Source: JAVKFY01 sp040223615 (GTDB taxonomy: Bacteria > Pseudomonadota > Alphaproteobacteria > GCA-2731375). From it: DNA of 64,000 nucleotides. The notes under the pieces were generated by a model, which was not told the DNA's origin, ran no database searches, and saw nothing but the letters and a program-made list of their open reading frames with translations. Below, piece by piece: positions 60,241 to 64,000 of this stretch (position 1 is its first letter; the number at the start of each line of letters is the position of its first letter). The position numbers and the translations under genes were made by a program. The DNA is taken from the NCBI GenBank assembly GCA_040223615.1, contig JAVKFY010000061.1, forward strand, positions 62,001 to 126,000. The letters run 5' to 3'.

Positions 60241-61017
60241 CTACTCGTCCTCGAGCTGCCGGTAGATTTCACGCGACACCTGCATCAGGCTCTCGCGCGG
60301 CAGCGCCGCGACGATGGCGTAGGCCAAATCCTCGTCCAGCCAGTAGAAGGCCGACAGCCCGCCGGCCTCGACGAAACGGAACGCCGCCAGCTGTTCGGTC
60401 GTGTTCTGACGGATATATAGGGTCAATCGCTCGCCGGACCCGGTTTCGTACATGAACTGGGCCGCCGGATCGCCCGCCAGCGCCGGCAGGAGCCGCCCGC
60501 CGACCAGCCCGTAGCCGAGCTCGCCCAGGTGCGGCGCCTTCACCGGATTGGCCAGCCGCTTCGACAGCCAGGCCACCAGGTGCTTCTCCTCCGCCGCCGC
60601 GACCTCGACCGGATGGCGCACCTCGACCTGGTAGACCTTGTGCGCGGCGATTCCGTCGGCGGCGAACTGCACGCCCGCGCGCATCTTCGGCACCACGTGA
60701 TTGCCCAGCAGCCAGCCGCCGCCAAGCCCAACCGCCAGCGCCAGCGTCGCCGCCACCGCCGCCGGCACCCAGCGCCGCCGCCACACCGGACGCCGCGTCG
60801 CCACCCGGCTCAATGCCGCCGGCACGGGCTCCGCCGCCACCGGGTCGAACGCCTGATGCAACAGCGCATTCTGCTGCCGGTACGCGGCGAGCTGTGCCGC
60901 CAGGGCGTCGTCGGCCGCGACTGCCGCCTCGACCACGTCGCGCCGAGACGGGTCGAGCGCGTCATCGACCAGCGCTTGCAGGTCGCCATCGTCGATGCGC
61001 ATCGGCCGGTCGCTCAT
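60241..61017 (-). CDS. Anti-sigma factor, membrane-bound
   Basis: A 258-residue protein. Residues 1-75 form a helical anti-sigma region (DDGDLQALVDDALDPSRRDV), one membrane helix follows (WVPAAVAATLALAVGLGGGW, about 80-100), then a periplasmic domain (VYQVEVRHPVEVAAAEEKHL; LGYGLVGGRLLPALAGDPAA). It matches ChrR-independent, FecR-unlike anti-sigma proteins paired with ECF factors. No zinc-binding H-x3-C-x2-C is seen. Its ATG overlaps the sigma stop by four bases. The periplasmic domain probably senses an envelope or redox signal; the adjacent cytochrome c' gene may be a target. Confidence 0.85.
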   Translation of the reverse strand: MSDRPMRIDDGDLQALVDDALDPSRRDVVEAAVAADDALAAQLAAYRQQNALLHQAFDPVAAEPVPAALSRVATRRPVWRRRWVPAAVAATLALAVGLGGGWLLGNHVVPKMRAGVQFAADGIAAHKVYQVEVRHPVEVAAAEEKHLVAWLSKRLANPVKAPHLGELGYGLVGGRLLPALAGDPAAQFMYETGSGERLTLYIRQNTTEQLAAFRFVEAGGLSAFYWLDEDLAYAIVAALPRESLMQVSREIYRQLEDE

Positions 61018-61520
61018 TTCACCCGCCTCAGCCGTGGCCCGGCGCCGTCCTGGGTCAGCGCGCGCAGCCGTTCGCGGCCACGCGACAGCCGGCTCATCAC
61101 CGTACCCAGCGGGATGTCCAGCACCTCGGCGACGTCGGCATAGCTCAGCCCCTCCAGGCCGACCAGCAGCACCACTTCGCGCTGCTCGACCGACAACTCG
61201 CCCAGCGCGTCGGCCAGTTCGTGCATCGCCGCCCGCGATTCCTGCGCCGCCGGCACCGACAGGCGCATGTCGTCGTCCGGCAGCGGCACGCCGGTGCCGC
61301 GACGCGCCTCGCGCCGGCGGCCGCTGATGAACTGGTTATGCATGATCGAAAACAACCAGGGCCGCAGCGGCCGGTCCGGGCTGAACAGATGCCATCGGCT
61401 CAACGCACGCTCCAGACACTCCTGGACGAGGTCGTCGGCTTCGCCACGCGCCCCCACCAGCGCGCGCGCGTAACGGCGCAAGCTGGGGATGTGCTCCACG
61501 ATGAGGGCTCGTTCGGTCAT
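61014..61520 (-). CDS. RNA polymerase ECF sigma factor
   Basis: A 168-residue ECF sigma factor. Region 2 has HIPSLRRYARALVGARGEAD then DLVQECLERAL; region 4 has LSVEQREVVLLVGLEGLSYA then DVAEVLDIPLGTVMSRLSRG. Length is normal. ATG 61520 is used because family sequence begins there; the frame reaches 61562. It is co-translated with the anti-sigma factor and divergent from the cytochrome c'-like gene (158 bp between), a common layout for a self-regulated ECF unit. Confidence 0.93.
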   Translation of the reverse strand: MTERALIVEHIPSLRRYARALVGARGEADDLVQECLERALSRWHLFSPDRPLRPWLFSIMHNQFISGRRREARRGTGVPLPDDDMRLSVPAAQESRAAMHELADALGELSVEQREVVLLVGLEGLSYADVAEVLDIPLGTVMSRLSRGRERLRALTQDGAGPRLRRVK

Positions 61521-61678
61521 CACGCCCGATTCTGCGGGCGACCCGGCGCCGCCTCGTCTCACAATCGCGTGTACGCACGCCCGGGGGATCTATTCCGTTG
61601 CGTTATAGTGGAATATTGCGTCATCGGGGCGCGTACGTGCCGATGTGACCACAGGCAGGTCTGTATGGGAGGCGAGGA

Positions 61679-62137
61679 ATGAGCAAGTTTTGGAGCCGCA
61701 TGGCTCTGGTGGCCGCCGCTGGCGGCGTGGCCGCGTTGGTGGCCGGCGGCGCATTGGCCGCGGCGCACGCTGACAGTGAACGCGTCAAGGCGATGAAGGC
61801 GCTGGGCGGCCACATGGGCGCGATCGGCAAGGTGGCCAAGGGCGAGATGGAATACAGCGCCGAGACCGTCACGCACGCCGAGGGCCTGGAGAAGATGAGC
61901 AAGCAGCTCATCGACTGGTTCCCGGAAGGTTCCGGTGGCGAGAACACCCGCGCCAAGCCCGAGATCTGGACGGATTGGGACACCTTCAAGCAGAAGGCGA
62001 TGGACTTCGAGGCGGCGACGCCGGCCCTGGTCGCGGCCGCGAAGACCGGCGACAGGGCACAGATCGGCGCCGCGCTGGGCGCCGTCGGCAAGACCTGCGG
62101 CGGTTGCCACAAGCCGTTCCGCACGCCGAAAGAGTAA
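61679..62137 (+). CDS. Cytochrome c'-like haem protein
   Basis: A 152-residue periplasmic protein. The signal peptide (LVAAAGGVAALVAGGALAAA) ends at about residue 29. The mature part is a four-helix bundle (RVKAMKALGGHMGAIGKVAK; GLEKMSKQLIDWFPEGS; DFEAATPALVAAAKTGD) with a C-terminal haem site CGGCH (C140-C143-H144), as in cytochrome c' and c556. Such proteins bind NO or carry electrons. GGGAGGCGAGG precedes the ATG. A strong terminator follows. Divergent from an ECF sigma operon. Confidence 0.93.
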   Translation: MSKFWSRMALVAAAGGVAALVAGGALAAAHADSERVKAMKALGGHMGAIGKVAKGEMEYSAETVTHAEGLEKMSKQLIDWFPEGSGGENTRAKPEIWTDWDTFKQKAMDFEAATPALVAAAKTGDRAQIGAALGAVGKTCGGCHKPFRTPKE

Positions 62138-62159
62138 CCCCGAGCTAGCGGACGTTATC

Positions 62160-62190
62160 AGGGGCGGTCGCTCGCGCGGCCGCCCCTTTT
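62160..62190 (+). terminator. Rho-independent terminator
   Basis: AGGGGCGG (62160-62167) pairs perfectly with CCGCCCCT (62180-62187), directly followed by a T-run. It lies 22 bp after the cytochrome c'-like gene. Confidence 0.85.
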
Positions 62191-62242
62191 GCTGTTCGGG
62201 TTTGCTATGGTGACGGCCTGATTTCTCGGTCGGGGACAAGAC

Positions 62243-63079
62243 ATGGCGGACGATCTGGCGGCATTGATCGAGCATCGCTTCGGGCCGGCGGATGGGGCCG
62301 GCGCCGGCATGCCGGCCGATGGACCGCTGGCACTGTTCCTGAACCACCGCACCCACCGGCGCTATGCCGACAAACCGGTGCCGGAAGAACTGATGCACGC
62401 GCTGCTGGCCTGCGCGCTGTCGGTGCCGGCAAAATCGGATCTGCAGCAGGTCTCGATTCTCCGGGTCGAGGATCCCGACCTGCGGGCGAAGATCGGCGCG
62501 CTGATCCCGTCGATGCCGTGGATCGTCAAGGCGCCGCGCTTCATGGTGTTCTGCGGCGACAGCCGGCGCATCCGGCGCATCTGCGAACTGCGCGGCAAGC
62601 CGTTCGCCAACGACCACCTCGACGCCTTCCTGAACGCCGCCACCGATACCGCGCTGGCGCTGGCCAGCTTCCTGTGGGCGGCGGAGTCGGCCGGGCTCGG
62701 CTGCTGCCCGATCAGCGTCGTGCGCAACCACATCGACGAGGTGAGCGAGCTGCTCGGCCTGCCCGGCCACGTCTTTCCCTATGCCGGCCTGTGCGTCGGC
62801 TATCCGGCGCAGACCGGCTGGGTGTCGATGCGCCTGCCGATGAGCGCCACGGTGCACACCGACCGCTACGACGACAGCGACCTGCCGGCCGCGCTCGACG
62901 GCTATGACGACCGGCGCAGCGCCCGCCACCAGATCCCGCCGGAAAGCCAGCGCATGACCGACGCGTATGGCGTGGCGGAGCGCTACGGCTGGTCGGAGGA
63001 CAAGGCGCGCCAGGTCTCAGAACGCGAACGCGACCAGCTCGCCCGCTATCTGCGCAAGCAGGGTTTCAACCTGGACTGA
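62243..63079 (+). CDS. Nitroreductase family protein
   Basis: A 278-residue FMN-dependent reductase of the nitroreductase superfamily. NHRTHRRYADKPVPEELMHA is the typical N-terminal FMN-phosphate segment, CALSVPAKSDLQQVSILRVE the next conserved part, and ALASFLWAAESAGLGCCPIS the family helix before the second FMN-binding region. The C-terminal extension (about 215-278: YDRRSARHQIPPESQRMTDA) is longer than in the minimal family. Substrates may be nitro-aromatics, quinones or flavin itself. The next gene starts four bases later. Confidence 0.9.
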   Translation: MADDLAALIEHRFGPADGAGAGMPADGPLALFLNHRTHRRYADKPVPEELMHALLACALSVPAKSDLQQVSILRVEDPDLRAKIGALIPSMPWIVKAPRFMVFCGDSRRIRRICELRGKPFANDHLDAFLNAATDTALALASFLWAAESAGLGCCPISVVRNHIDEVSELLGLPGHVFPYAGLCVGYPAQTGWVSMRLPMSATVHTDRYDDSDLPAALDGYDDRRSARHQIPPESQRMTDAYGVAERYGWSEDKARQVSERERDQLARYLRKQGFNLD

Positions 63080-63083
63080 CACC

Positions 63084-64000
63084 ATGGCCGACGTGAAGAT
63101 CGAACTTGAGAACGGCGTCGTCGAGGGCGAATGCGACGAGCGCTTCCAGCCGGTGCTGGACGCCTTCGTCGCCAACTTCCGCGAGCGCGACGAGGTCGGC
63201 GCGGCGCTGTGCCTCTATCTCGGCGAGGACAGGCTGGTCGACGTCTGGGGCGGCCAGTCGGACGCGGCAAGCGGCAAGACCTGGAACGAAGACACTCTGG
63301 CGATGGTGTTCTCGTCGACCAAGGGCGCCACGGCGCTGGCCACGCACCTGTTGCTCGACAGCGAGACGATGACGCTGGACCAGCCGGTCGCCGACCTGTG
63401 GCCGGAATTTGCCACCGCCGGCAAGGAACTCGCGACGGTGCGGATGATGCTGGACCATTCCGCCGGCACCCCGGCGCTGCGCGAATCGCTGCCCACGGCG
63501 GGCTGGGCCGACTGGGACCTGATGTGCCGGCGCCTGGCCGACGAGCCGGCCTTCTGGGAGCCGGGCACGCGGCATGGCTATCACGGCTTCACCTTCGGCT
63601 GGACGGTCGGCGAGCTGGTGCGTCGGGCCGGCGGCAAGGGCCTGGGCGCGTTCCTGCGCGAGGCCTGGTGCGACCCGCTGGACCTGGATTTCTGGATCGG
63701 GTTGCCGGAGGACCAGGACCATCGCGCCTGCACAATGCAGTTCTACAAGCCCTCGCCGGACGATCCGGACAACGCCTTCCGCCGCGCGCTGGTCGGCGAC
63801 CCGGAATCGATTCCCGCCCGCTTCTGGTTCAACACCGGCGGCTTCCTGCCCAAGCGCATCAACACCCGCCAGGGCCGCGCGGCGGAGATCGGCGCCGCCA
63901 ACGGCATGACCACGGCGCGCGCGCTGGCTGGCCTGTACGCCCCGCTGGCCAACAACGGCCGCTGGAAACGCCGCCGGCTGATCTCCACCGACGCGGTCGC
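63084..64000 (+). CDS. Beta-lactamase-fold serine hydrolase, 3' part outside window
   Basis: The first 305 codons of a class C beta-lactamase/EstB-type hydrolase. MVFSSTKGATALATHLLLDS holds the S-x-x-K nucleophile motif (S77, K80), MLDHSAGTPALRES is the common L-L-x-H-t-S-G segment, and GYHGFTFGW gives the Tyr of the Y-x-N/S motif region. Family members hydrolyse esters, peptides or lactams; the EstB/LpqK-like branch is more likely than a true beta-lactamase because there is no signal peptide. It begins just after the nitroreductase gene and continues beyond the window. Confidence 0.9.
   Translation, partial: MADVKIELENGVVEGECDERFQPVLDAFVANFRERDEVGAALCLYLGEDRLVDVWGGQSDAASGKTWNEDTLAMVFSSTKGATALATHLLLDSETMTLDQPVADLWPEFATAGKELATVRMMLDHSAGTPALRESLPTAGWADWDLMCRRLADEPAFWEPGTRHGYHGFTFGWTVGELVRRAGGKGLGAFLREAWCDPLDLDFWIGLPEDQDHRACTMQFYKPSPDDPDNAFRRALVGDPESIPARFWFNTGGFLPKRINTRQGRAAEIGAANGMTTARALAGLYAPLANNGRWKRRRLISTDAV

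Overview
The window is high-GC DNA, dense with protein-coding genes, from an alphaproteobacterium. The clearest marker is a GcrA cell-cycle regulator (54312-54701). A DUF2336 protein, several sensor histidine kinases, a PrtD/PrtE-type type I secretion system and serralysin-like RTX proteases fit a Rhodospirillales-like marine or soil organism; that placement is inference. I saw no rRNA, tRNA or CRISPR array.

Left edge (1-4223): a CoA-transferase III gene and the start of an enoyl-CoA hydratase gene lie on the minus strand. They are separated by a 2.65-kb IS1595-family element (352-3003) with 24-bp terminal inverted repeats and an 8-9 bp target duplication. The element landed inside a palindromic intergenic repeat and carries a ClpP-like protease, an R-x4-H (HEPN-like) protein and two possible small ORFs beside its transposase.

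Secretion and surface block (4431-10046): an RTX protein is followed by a minus-strand PEP-CTERM/nidogen-like protein with a strong sigma-54 promoter match. Next comes a type I secretion ABC exporter with its membrane-fusion protein.

Polysaccharide block (10106-29656): four sulfotransferases, three methyltransferase domains, several family-2 glycosyltransferases (one fused to a methyltransferase through a coiled coil), a phytanoyl-CoA dioxygenase-like enzyme, and a Wzm/Wzt ABC exporter. Wzt-C-like glycan-recognition folds appear three times: on the ABC ATPase, fused to a sulfotransferase, and free-standing. Together these suggest synthesis, sulfation, methylation and ABC export of a surface glycan. 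A complete RND efflux operon (18937-24496) interrupts the block.

29736-33641: three tandem metzincin/RTX proteins that share the repeat architecture and C-terminal end of the RTX protein at 4431. They are likely substrates of the type I system; the third lacks the Met-turn methionine.

33664-46518: RidA-like protein, REP-like hairpins, class II aldolase, hybrid histidine kinase, DUF2336 protein, an aminotransferase pseudogene, SMP-30 and alcohol dehydrogenase genes, an MFS transporter and two more histidine kinases.

46523-54136: an epoxide hydrolase-like gene, then a plus-strand run of thiol-dioxygenase-like cupin, four-domain rhodanese protein, small secreted protein, D-amino-acid dehydrogenase-like flavoprotein, Baeyer-Villiger-type monooxygenase and YheT-type hydrolase.

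54312-64000: gcrA, small exported or membrane proteins, a NodU-type carbamoyltransferase with a WalW-like deacetylase, an SDR, an ECF sigma/anti-sigma pair divergent from a cytochrome c'-like gene, a nitroreductase-family gene and a truncated beta-lactamase-fold hydrolase.

All assignments come from reading motifs; no database search was run.
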